NCBI GenBank assembly: GCA_037954235.1 | Contig: JBBMOA010000013.1 | Location: forward strand, 16,826,501 to 16,890,500 | From: Aulostomus chinensis | Taxonomy: Eukaryota; Chordata; Actinopteri; Syngnathiformes; Aulostomidae | Direction: 5' to 3' | DNA length: 64,000 nucleotides | Shown: piece by piece, positions 23,124 to 35,125 of the stretch | Layout of the letters: each line of letters starts with the position of its first letter | Position numbering within the stretch: position 1 is the stretch's first letter | Translations under genes and position numbers: made by a program | Notes under the pieces: generated by a model | The model's database searches: none | The model's input: only the letters and a program-made list of their open reading frames with translations | Told to the model about the DNA's origin: nothing

Positions 23124-26100
23124 CTGTAACAGCCAAGTCAAGAGGCTACAAATTATGGCTCATAGCAACTAAAAAGATAGACACACTCACACACACACAA
23201 AAAAACCCACACACAGACACCGAAAACAAGGCCAAACAATAAACATAATTTGGTTGAAATGATCTTTTAACTGACTTTTGTAAAAAGACTTCTTTTCTAA
23301 ATTGAGAAAAAAAAATGTTAGCAACATGATCCGTCTGAGGCTAAGGATTGGAAAAAGGCTCGCGGTTGTTTGACAAGTATGCTCTGTAAGAGACGAACTC
23401 AAACACACGGTAGTATTCGCCGTGATGTACTTCTGTTAAAAAGCCTGTAGAGTTACAACAGGAGGGTAAGCAGGGAGCAGCTCATTGTGTAAATAGCTAG
23501 AATTACTGTTCATTACTGTTTATTTCTAAATTGCCTTCAGTTAGCCTGACCACTTCAACCATCACAAAACGATGGCTGATGTTGGCTAATTTTCGCAGGT
23601 GTTTTACTGCACTTTATTCATTTCACTTGATGTGTAACTGGTTATGTTAATAGGATTTCAACTCAATTTATTCAAGTACTGATCAATGGCATGCAATCTC
23701 TGCACTTCATGCATTATGTATTTTAATGGAACTCACTTGCTTTATAGCTGAATGGCTAAAGGTTAACAGTCCCAATAGGTGGGACTCCCTGAAGATTAAT
23801 CTGAACTTCAAACACAGCTTTTTTTTCTCCCCCCTTTCTTTTTTCACTCCACAAGGCAAAGGCGCACAACAAAAAGAAAAGTTGTTTTTATCACCACTTC
23901 TTATGGCTCGTTGAGAGAAAGAAAGCAATTTATTACCGCACATTCTTCTCTCATATTAATGCGACTATAAATGCCCAAAGACATTTTACTCTCCGCAGGA
24001 AGTGATGCAGAAAAAGGGAGGAGAAAGGAGTTTGGGAATTAGTGAGGGTAGTGGTGCAATGGAGAGTAGGGAGAAAAAAAGAAGTGTGCAAAAAAAAAAA
24101 GAAATAAGATAAAATCTCACACCCATGACATACGTAGCTAGATATGTCACAGTTTTCATAATAACCAGAATTTGAAAAAGAAAAGGCATGTCAGCAGTGA
24201 GATCTTAAGCCTCTCTCTCTCGTCGCAGTTTAATATGGAAAACATCCCCGGCGTCTCTGAGGGCCCTTGTGTCTCTCTCTGCTGCCACTCCCTGCTCAAT
24301 AAAACTGGCATGCTATTCCCAAGATGAGAGTCCCACTGGACCATGTGAGCACTGTGAGGTAAAAGCCCCTCCAGGCTCTTCTAAATCTGGAGGTGGAAAC
24401 AGAGGGTGCTACAGACATATCCTGTTAGGGTCACTTCACACTTTCACCTCATTGTCATCTCAGTCATCAAGGTTCGCCTGTGGCTTCTGGAGAAAAAAAC
24501 AAAAACAAAGAAATGACGTCGTACTGGCCGTGAGATGACCTGTCATTTTTGTCAGTTTGGCAAAGGCGAGACGTGTAATGAATGGTTGGAAAATGTGCAA
24601 GATTTGGATCTGCGTTTAGTTCGAAGTGATGGAATGATGAAAGACTCAAAATCAGATGCGGCTTTTTCAGTGGACAAAGTGCTGCAAACACGCCTTTGCA
24701 GCTGGCCTGCTTGAATATGGATTGCACTGCTGGGACGTTTTATACTATTGCTAGGTAAACAAGCGTGCATCCATGAATCAATTGAGAACAAGTTAATGAG
24801 AATGAATCTGACTTGTGCAATCAAAATTTGGCTGCGTTAGCTCCCATTATCATCCTGTCATTGTTTGAGTTTCACATGGATGAAAGTGGATTAATGGCAA
24901 GATGTACGATTGCTCAGGGAATAGGGGTATTTGGTGTGGTGAGTGGAGGCTTGAAGCTGTCAGAAAATCACTTAGTCGACAAAAGATTCCAGTCAGAAAC
25001 ATGACATATAACCTGTAAAGAAGCACTTGCCGTCAACACAGCCTGAACCGGGGCCAACCATTTTAACTGGCGCCATCAGTCCTCCAGGTAATGCAATTAG
25101 ATGCCACTAATATCTTGGGATGCTCTTCAAACTGCAAATGCACTTTTGCTAAATAGCATGCGCTGTAATAACTAGTGACAGCACTCAAGGAGCCAGACTG
25201 GGAAAGCGTCTGCGTGTGATTGGTTCAAGTATTCGCACATAGAGAAATTTCAAACCGAAACGATTCATTAACTGAAAAGCAGATGTTATCCAAGTTTATG
25301 CAGCTTGTTTGTTTATGCAGCTCCTGAATTTAACTTAAATTATGATGGGTGTTGGGCCGTGATAAAGGAGCGAGCGCACCAGGCCACAGAACATAAAATA
25401 CACTCACCACTTGGTGGTCCTTATTCGGGCTGTTAAGTTGCTACTATGCAGTTCAGTTGGTGTGATAGCACGCATTAACGTGAGACAGCGGGGACAAGGT
25501 GCAGCCATGTTTCAGTTGACACAGCTGCTTGTTTTCACGGAGACACATCAACACATTTCAGGGTGTTTTTAAGTAAGAAAATTGGCCTTTTTAAGCGTTT
25601 GTTCTGGCGACAAAATCGGATGTTTTGGATGAGATTAGAGAGGACTTTTTCATTTATTTTACTCCAAACCGTCATCTTTACCTCTAACCATGTGGTTTAG
25701 GACCTAAACCTTATCACCCTGCCTTTTTCTCGGTTCTAATTTTGGTTCTACTCGCCAAGGACTCAGACAAATTTGTTCAGGACCATCATGGTACATGGAC
25801 ACACTAGTAAGAATCCACCCCCCCCCAAAAAAAAAAAAAAAACAAGCCCTGTTTACTTGGAGCTACAGCAAACACCCGTACAGTATACTGCATTACCTAT
25901 TTCATGCCTACATTGTGTTCCAAAGCACTTTTTTTTAATAGTTTTTTCATGTGGCCGCCATCTTTGATTCAACCCAAGCATCATTCAAGTATGCTGGATG
26001 TCACAACTGTTCAGGAATATGTAGAAATAACTTTACATAAGTTAAGCCATCGTGATCATGTTACATGAGAACAACGTTGCGCTGTTTGATCCAGGCCGCG

Positions 26101-26359
26101 ATGCAGTTCTGCCCAACATGGAGTCAGATGTCATGGAACCTTTTCTTTTCCTTCCACTGCTTTCTTACAAGTGTTTGTTAGGTTTTTTTTTTTTTTTTTC
26201 TTGTAACATTAAATAAAATTAAGCTTTCTGAGATTGTATCAATGTTTTGTCATGTTTCAAATGCAAACCGCCTACATTCGCTCCAGAGACGCTCGAGGGA
26301 AGCTGGCGGCTGTCAGACCTTCAGTGACAATACTCTCACTATCTTGTAACTTTGCCCAC

Positions 26360-26400
<41 letters not shown>
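26360..26400. repeat. (GA)n microsatellite
   Basis: GA repeat with one ATA interruption. Confidence 0.95.
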
Positions 26401-26405
<5 letters not shown>

Positions 26406-26430
26406 TGAAGACAAGCACCTTACTTACTTA

Positions 26431-26470
26431 ACACACACAAACACACGCGCGCACACACACACACACATAC
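26431..26470. repeat. (CA)n microsatellite with CG units
   Basis: CA repeat containing CGCGCG, 30 bp after the GA array. Confidence 0.92.
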
Positions 26471-26898
26471 ATAGAAATGTTCATAAAGTGCATCAAGGAA
26501 AGGCCTCAGGGTTACAGACATTAGTAGTGTATCATCAGAAGTTCATTCAATCGCAGTAATCTCGGGCTAAATCTCTTCTCTTGATGGATTAACTGGAATA
26601 TCAAAGAACACAATGCAATATAACTAAACAGGGCTGATCAGGAGCTGTGATAGTGACTATGTATCCAGAGAAAGAGCGATAGAGAGAGACAGAGAGGGAG
26701 GGAATGGGATCCTGCTCCCACGATTCCCCTCAAGGCATCGTCAGGATAAATCTTCGAAGGGATTATCCCAGCTACACAATGTTCTCTGTTCTGCCCATTG
26801 TATGCCTCTTTAAGCACAATTGATAAATTAGTTATTTACATTGTGGATGGATGAAAGTCAAACAATGGATTTTCTTTTGACTCTGCTCTACAGTGATG

Positions 26899-26900
<2 letters not shown>

Positions 26901-26942
<42 letters not shown>
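26901..26942. repeat. (GT)n microsatellite
   Basis: About 21 uninterrupted GT units. Confidence 0.97.
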
Positions 26943-26946
<4 letters not shown>

Positions 26947-28263
26947 CTTGGGGGCAGATTTGACTGCAAATGCATTCAGACATCTAAGATGATTTAATTT
27001 TAGCGTGTCAAAAGTGTTGCCGTTTTACTTTTCAGATATGGTTTTCAAGTACAGCTGTGTTTTCAATCTAAAGAGAGAGAGAGAGAAAAGAAAGGAGTCA
27101 GACAGTTGAAACGCTCAGCCATCATAATTTCAGTTCTCCTGCCAGCTCCATAGGGGCCCTGAGTCCGTTTTAAATGAGTTACACGCGGGATCAGATATCC
27201 CTCGCTAAAGCCGGTCTGCTTTCATTCAAGGAAGAAATAATAGCTTAATATATTTGTAATTAGAAAAATAAATAAATATATAAATAACAATAAAGGTCTC
27301 ACTATAAAACCGTATCCTGACAACCACTTTCCACTGGCAGCCTCCTCTTCAATAGCTCATGAATTTTAATTCATTTTGGTGGTTAGGTCAAATCCCCCAG
27401 TTGCAAGAAGCGACAGAGTTTTAGTCCAATTGAATCATTCCCTTCTCTGTGTTTCACTGGTCCCCCCTTCTCCTCTCTCTACATCCTCCCATCCTTCTTC
27501 TCTTTCCTTCCATTTGACTCATCCTCTGTTGCCTCGCTTTCCCCATCCCTTCCCTTATTTTCCATATTGAGTTGTATTAACTCTACTCGCCCCTTAAGCG
27601 CACATAAATGACTTTGACACTTGATGTTTCAAGCAAAAAAAAAAAAGATGAAAAAAAAAATTCCCTAAGTACAAAATCAAACCGATAAGAGGCAGAAATC
27701 TTCACTTTCAGAGAGTGCGTCTTGACATGCACTGTCTTATGTTTTTTTTCTTCTTTTAAAGCAGTCAAGGACAGTTAGTTTTGGAAGCATTTTAATCTTG
27801 AATATTAAATATAGATTTTTTTTTTGTTGTTGACATTTCTATTGTCCAAAGTGTTTTTTTTTTCCATGGGAAATCTTATAGAATTACGATGGTCAGGCCT
27901 AACTCGAGCAGCGACCAGCCAGCCAACAGTCATCAACACTCTACCAGAGGGGAAATATTTAAAATGCCAGAAAGGTGGTTGCTCGGTGTAATTATACAAA
28001 CCACATGACCCACATTACAGCTTGACATTCAAATGACCTCTAATACAGCAACGTTACTGCCGCCTCCTCCTCGTCAAAGATGTCAGGAGACATCGCGACG
28101 ACCCTGTCGCACTACATCGGCAAATCCACATTTTCAAGGTCAAATGTCAAATGTGGAATTGAGAACATGGGATGTGATGGTGTGTGACAACACCCAGGCC
28201 TCCAGACCGGTTGCTCTCATGCTGGTTTGATCTTGGCTGATGAAGTCTTTGTTATCTTACACC

Positions 28264-28288
28264 CACACACACACACACACACACATAC
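28264..28288. repeat. (CA)n microsatellite
   Basis: About 11-12 CA units followed by degenerate CA/GC. Confidence 0.93.
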
Positions 28289-31200
28289 AGACGCACATGC
28301 GCACACTCGCATGCGCTTGTGACTAGAAGGGGACGTTTTAATTTTTTTCCTAAATAAAAGTACTGCTACTTTAAAGAGTCGTGTGTGCACATTTAGGTTT
28401 TCCTGAGCCAGACCGTGACAGAATGAGGGCTCGTCCGGGAAAAATGATCAAAACACATATCTTGCAGACAAATATGGAGATAAATAGCCTGTAGGGTTAC
28501 AAGAAACAACAGAAACTGTTGCCAGGTGGATGATCTGGGAACGGAGAAGGTTGAGAGGTTAAGGCCTGCCTCTAAGAGTTTTCTCTTAACTTCTGTTGCG
28601 GAGCAACTTGTCCTTCTCTGACCTGAATCCTCAGCAGTAAACCCATTAGGAAAGGGAACAGCGGATGATAAATACCTAAGGATCATGCTGAGTATTCATC
28701 TGTCAAGTTTGTCTTCGTGACAAAGCATTTCCTGCTGGCTGACAGGGTCATCTTACAGCGTTGGCCAATAGATACGTATACGTACTGTAAGGAAGATAAC
28801 TCAAAATCAACATGGCCGATCTCATTAATGATGACCGTTATCTATTAGGCTGGAAATATGAACGCTTGACCCAACAGAGGCTCATCGGACATATCTGGAG
28901 GTAAACACAAGGCCTCCTTTTCCTGCCAGCGTGTGACTAAGCCTAACTACATCAGTTAGATAAAACGCCGCAACTTAACCAGAGACTGGACACCCCTGGC
29001 TATGTCTTTGTTGTGTCTAAAAATAGTCGGTCCCAACAGTATCCCTCAGAAAAGGCAGAGGGATACTTCATTATTTCATTATACACCCCCCCCATCCCCG
29101 ATTTAAATTCACAACAGAGGAAGTGTAATTTTTATCAGAGCATCATGGCTGCGGCGCAGAGCAGTGTTCTGATCCCCAGCAGAATAGTGAGGAAGAAAAA
29201 CAAGCCAGAGATCCAGTCTGCATCCCACCCTCAAGAGGAAGACATGATCTCATGTTCTCCATGTTTTCGCTAAGCATTAAGACATGTATGCATCATGTCA
29301 ATGAGATGGAGACCAGGAACCGAAGCCATCTCAGTCACAATGTTAAATAATGTATCAAGGTGGAAGACGAGGTTTGATTTGAGACAAATCCAGGATTCAG
29401 TGTTGCGTGTCGGCTTCATTTTCCCTTTACTGGATGTTATGAGCACTTAGATGTATAACAACTTTGCAATAAAATGTGTAACGTTTTATTGCACTGACTC
29501 ATTGACATTGTGCTGCATTACTATGTACTTCCACTGATACTTGCCGTTGAATTATTTCTGACCTCAGCGACTCTTCCTCTGTGCAGTCAGCACCCATAGC
29601 GAGAACATAGCAATATTGGACACATGAGTAGCAGCACGCTGCGCGGAGCATCGATTTCACTGTATACTCTTGTCTAGTCTAAAACAAATGAGGCCACTGA
29701 AGCAGAAAAATATGAGTATTCTGGCACAAATCAACATGTGACTGCTTTCCCAAAATGTTTCTCAAGAAGAAACAAATTGGAGAGTTGACCTTTGATTGGG
29801 TACCAGCAGTCTACGGACCTCATGTCATGTGAAGGAACAACACGTTTTTCTTCTACCGCCCAGGATGAGGTCCTGAAAGCCAGGGTCTGTTATCATAGGT
29901 GCATTTAATCATCCTGACAATCGTATGTGTTTTCAATAGGCACTGTTTGCATTGAGGAGGAATCCCACAAAAGACTCCCTATGGATTTGCAGGCATTGGT
30001 CGATGCGAGTCACCAGGAGGGTCAAACAAATGTGGTGTGTCTGGGTGACCTTAATCACTTCCAGGTTCATCCAGGCTCAGATTTCACTTGTGCGCCTTAT
30101 TTCAGGTCACTGCCTCAAAGTCAAAGTAGGGCAGAGTCATTATCTGAGGGAGCGCAACACAATCATCCACACAATACAATAAGGTCGGCACAATTCACTG
30201 AAGTGCTGCCCGTTACCTCTGGGCTTGAACACATGTGCGCTCCTTCACAAGAAGCTCCTGTCTATGCGTGAAGGATAGGTAATATATGCAGGGAATTTGT
30301 CGGTAATGCATTTGCACATCTCTCTGGGGTCTGTCTACGTCGTTGAAAAAAAAAAAAAAGTATGTAACCCCAATTACTGCGAAGGAGAAAAGATCGGAAC
30401 AAACCTAGAAATCTCTTAGTATCATTTGTATGCATGGGCTTTTATAAATAGAAATTAGAAAACAAGGTGATCAAGAGCAGATAATTGAGGTGTCTGGATC
30501 AGCTATTTAAATCAAAATGGATTAGCTCCAAATATATTCAGCTACAAAAGAAGGACCTTCAACTAAAAATGGTGATGTCGCTCCCATGGTAAAGAAAAGA
30601 GAGCAGAATATCCTAACAAGAGTAAATGTAAATGAAGTCTTTTTTCTTTTTTAAATAAAAAAAGTTACTGCATAGGGTTGTTAAAGACGAATGCATCTCG
30701 AGGGACATGTGAAACGCACCAATTTCCCCTCAAAATTCATGGCGCAGCGTGACGTGAAGCCATATCACTTCATCATGACTGCCTGACCAGTCAAGCAACG
30801 CAGACCTCGGCAACAAAAACCTGTCAACATGACATGTAATAATCTGTCTGAATGATCTTGGGAATGAGTCGCTGCTCTTTTCTTCTTCTTCTTTTTTTTT
30901 CATCTTCTTCTTTTTTTGAAGACTGCATGCACATAAATTCTTTATGGCCATCAGTGAATATGACACGCATTATTTAAGAAGACTCTTCAAAAATATCCCA
31001 GATTCTATTATCCTGTTTCGAGCTCCCCTCCCGCTTTAGCTCAGACACAGTAGATATTATATCGTAAAGGCGGCTAAAGGTAAGAACAGAGGCAAAGCTG
31101 CTTCCAATGGAGGAAAAACAATTATATCAAAACCTTGTTGCAGGCTCGAGATGTTAAGCCATGGTTTCGCCTCAGAGAGCGCGGTGTCCTAACACATAAA

Positions 31201-31348
31201 GGTCCACGCCATTAGAGAGTACACACTTCTGTAGAAGTCATCCACCACAATGTGTGTGTTACCACTGACTGGCATTAGCTTTTGTGGTTCACCATCTATT
31301 ATAATCCACTAATGGCTCTGTGCGTACTTCCTCTATTTGCTCACATGA

Positions 31349-31369
31349 AAAAAAAAAAAAAAAAAAAAA
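31349..31369. repeat. Poly-A tract
   Basis: About 21 A residues. Confidence 0.9.
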
Positions 31370-32059
31370 GTTGTTTGAACATATTTCTCTTGTGGAAACA
31401 CATTCAAATACTGCAAGCTGATGAAAAAAAGAAATCTGCATTAATCACAACAGGTATGTAACAAAAACAGATGCCAAAGTTAAGATTCACGAATCTCATT
31501 CAAACCGGTCTTTTCATCAAATGCTCGGGGGGGTTTTTTCCCTTCACTTTTCACCCCTTTTTTCTTTTTTGCTTTTCAACGGATGGAGGGAGAACACACA
31601 AAAGAAATCAGCATGTTATTGTGTATTTGTGGATTAACTTTGCAGAGTGGACATGTTGGAGTGAGATGCATTCGGGGCCTCTGCGTGTCTTTTATGTTTC
31701 TTCCCCAGATTGAGCCTGACAGCCACGTACAATGTTCCATTACACAGAAATAGAAGAGGGATGCTGCGGTTCGACAGTGATTTACTACGTGCAAACCTTT
31801 CAACTGTCTTTATGCCGTGTAAAACTCTAATTAGGTAATGAGCTGCTCTCATTAGACAAATGCTTTTGTTGCAAAAGGGTTCGGTCCAAGCTGAGAAGAT
31901 CGCCAGCGAGATGAGTTGAGGGCAGCGGTAGAACACGTTCACATCCACCACAGTTTTTACCATAGAACGTAGAAGGGACCCGCCTGTGTTGACAAAAGCG
32001 GGTGTTTAATGTGTGTGTTACAACTGTTACACACACACTCAGAACAAGATCTGCTCTCG

Positions 32060-32111
<52 letters not shown>
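32060..32111. repeat. (GT)n microsatellite
   Basis: About 25 GT units with one GC variant. Confidence 0.96.
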
Positions 32112-32112
<1 letters not shown>

Positions 32113-33220
32113 TCACATTGAGGAACAGGTGGCTTTAAATCCAAGTACAACTGGAGAAATCACTCATGGCTGGAAACGGCACACTCGCCGCGCCAGAACT
32201 GGGTGATGTTTGAAATGCAGATACAGAAGCATGATCAGTGTAGTGTCCAGTTAATTTCTACTGGGTTTGCAATGGGACTAATCAGGAATTAAGAGTCAGC
32301 ATCTACTTTAAATCACCTCCTTTACGCATTCGTGGGGGGATACTGTCAGGATGGAAAAAGGCAATTGTCTGCGGCCTTCCGATTATCCCCTGGAAAAGCC
32401 TATAATCTGACCGAAAGTACTTAAAGAGTCAAGCAGCAAAATAAACAACATTGATTATCATCCCACTGTTCTTTTTTTTCTTCTTCTTTCTAAGTGGACC
32501 ATACAGAGAGAGGGAGTGGGTTAGGAGCTAAGGTTGTGCCTGCCCCCATGAGCTCCATCTGATTGGGCAAATGCTAAGACCGGCTAAATACCCTCTGAGT
32601 CCTCAGTTCAAACCAGATTATCAGCTATTCTAAGGAGGCGGACTTGCATCTTATCATCTCCCAATCTCTTTTACAAAAGCAAATCAAGAATTCTGTACAA
32701 GGATTACCAGGATTAAGGAGGAAACACACATGGCCCTCCTTGGGACAATGTCTTAAGTTGTTGACTTTCAGTCTGTCTACCTTCAGCTGGCACACATGCG
32801 AAGGCCACTCTGTCATGACAAGGTCCCACGGAGCAGTTTGCAATATCCTGTATGTACGCGCTCGCCACCATGGCGCGGGCTACATCTATATTACAACAGT
32901 GTTTTAATGCATTCAACTTTGACTGCTGGGAACTGAACTAATTTAGTCATACAGCTCAGTGTATACACTTCAGAAAAGCGCCTCTGCTTTACACAACACT
33001 GACAGCCACAGCGGGACGTGGCTAGGTTTGAAAACTGCATTTATTAGCCCCAGCAGCATGATAGATTGCTGGACAGCTTTCACACTGTACGCTTCAAAGA
33101 GGACAAACTCAATGCAAACAACCTCTACGGGGCTAAAGTTGAAGTGTGCACAGAATGCAGATGCACCATCTGTAACCTGAAAACTAAAAAAAAACAACAA
33201 CCCCAAAACATAACACACAT

Positions 33221-33224
<4 letters not shown>

Positions 33225-33302
<78 letters not shown>

Positions 33303-33304
33303 AC
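33225..33304. repeat. (CA)n microsatellite (80 bp)
   Basis: About 40 CA units with one CT variant near the end. It is one of the longest dinucleotide arrays in the window. Confidence 0.97.
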
Positions 33305-33562
33305 TGCTAAATTAAATTTTTGCCTCTCTTTATTGTTTTTGTCTGTGTTCAAAGGGATTAGCTTTAAATCTACATGGGTAAAACTAATGTTCAAACCATG
33401 TGATTACCGCAAAAATGGGGGTGGGGTGAGGAAATTGCGAGGGCGAATAATGTCGCCTAAATAACGCTTGTAAAGCTCATTTATCCCTGCTAGGACAGAG
33501 GTAACATGCAATGGACCAAACAAAAAGAAAAAATTGAAGCAGTGACAAAGCTAGGCCAAATG

Positions 33563-33565
<3 letters not shown>

Positions 33566-33594
<29 letters not shown>
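33566..33594. repeat. (CA)n microsatellite
   Basis: About 14 CA units. Confidence 0.96.
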
Positions 33595-33639
33595 GCATTT
33601 TTAGTATTAGGTTTTCTTTTTTAGGTTCGGGAAGGTGAA

Positions 33640-34930
33640 TCCTTCTACTCTGTAAATTTCAGACACGTGAGAGACATTAAATATATCGCAGGCACACCAG
33701 CGAGCCTTGCTCCTTTCACGCAATCAACAACGACTGTTTTAGATCACACTTTTAACAAGGAACAAACAATTGTACAAGCAATCGATGTGCCTCAGATCCC
33801 CGATCCGCAGTCACACCTCGTTTAATCAACAGAATTGTTTTCAATGAAAACAATCTCCGGGCTGTAGAGCTACTCAGTGTCTCAGAAAGAACCACTCGGC
33901 GGGTCTCCACACTGATTTGATTGTTGCACACATAAAAGTCGCTAGACCACCACAGCTACGGGGGAAGATTGAATTATTCAGTTTGGCAGAGATTTGGCAG
34001 CAATTGTGTGGAGTGTTGCCTTGAGTGGAATGCAACAGAAAGACAGCATCTTCTTGTTTCCTGCACCACTGCATAGCACATGCATAAATATCCCCTGCTT
34101 AGACGCTCCGTATTACTTCGGGACAACTTCACATCATAGCCTGAACACGCTCGCTGCTTAGCTTATTGACCTGCATCTCCTCTCGTTGGAGTAAACGCCT
34201 CGAAATCAGCATATTTGTAATAGTCCCATAAACATAGACATTTAGCAGGAAAGCACGGCGCGTGCGCAGAACACGCACGGAGGTCATTATATATATCAAA
34301 TCACATAGACAGAAAGAGAAGCAATCATGTAGTTCAAACAATCCTGATCTTGTATTGTCATCCTGTTCGGTCTGCAGCAGATGAATGATCACAGCGGAGA
34401 ACGTGAGCGACTTGTAAAATCAATGTAATGTGAAGAAAAATGCAGCTTTGCCATCTTGATATTTTCTGTGCGACATTCCAGTTTTATGTTACTCTTATCA
34501 GAAGGCAAAGGACTGATAAGGGAGGGGTGAGGTACTGATTGTACTGATTGCACTTCCAAGGTTGAGGAAAGTCATTGAGTCATCCATGTGTACTTTGTCC
34601 AGAATGATGAACACGTACTTTTATGGTTAAAGAAAATACACATCATACATGATTAGAAAAAAAAAACAAAAAAAAAGATGGGTCATTTGCATCGTGGAAA
34701 CTGCAGCATAATTCAGCAAATAGCTCGACTGAATTATGGCGAAATAAAAACACAACAGGAAGAAAAGCCACAGTGAATGCAAACCATATGGACGGCGTCG
34801 GTCGCCGCAGAACAATGAGCTGCTGTGTCTGCCTGCGCACGCTGCTCCATTTCCAGACACATCGCTGCATTATAAGTAATCAAACCTACGTATGACCTTC
34901 CGGAGCTGTTAGATGAAATTGAATACCGCG
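33640..34930. other. CpG-richer block
   Basis: CpG is denser than in neighbouring DNA, especially at 33700-33960, 34140-34280 and 34790-34935. An NRF1-like GGCGCGTGCGCA lies at 34258-34269. This could be an alternative promoter or enhancer. No exon is recognised. Confidence 0.25.
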
Positions 34931-35103
34931 TCCTCATGAATCAATATATCAGCCAAAAAATAAATAAAAAAAATGAAAAAAATAATCATTTTAAAAATCA
35001 AAAACCTTCATCCAATCCCCCGCCCCCGGTGACATATTGTGTAACAGTCGTGGGTCAACCTTTCAATGTCGTTTTACAGACGATATCAATATCGAATCAA
35101 AAA

Positions 35104-35125
35104 AACAACAACAACAACAACAACA
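35104..35125. repeat. (AAC)n repeat
   Basis: Seven AAC units. Confidence 0.92.

Larger units (their letters stand above)
21955..33620. other. Non-coding segment with possible regulatory elements
   Basis: No gene is recognised. It holds CA, GT and GA microsatellites and homopolymers. Two stretches look like conserved non-coding elements: 22850-22920 (GAATTAATTGCCCTAATTA core) and about 31690-31965 (CTCTAATTAGGTAATGAG core, low repeat content). Confidence 0.5.

Noticed and set aside
32970..33464. Cys/Val-rich and His/Thr-rich frames of 90-130 codons
   Set aside because: They are produced by the 80-bp CA/GT array; no coding sequence flanks it.
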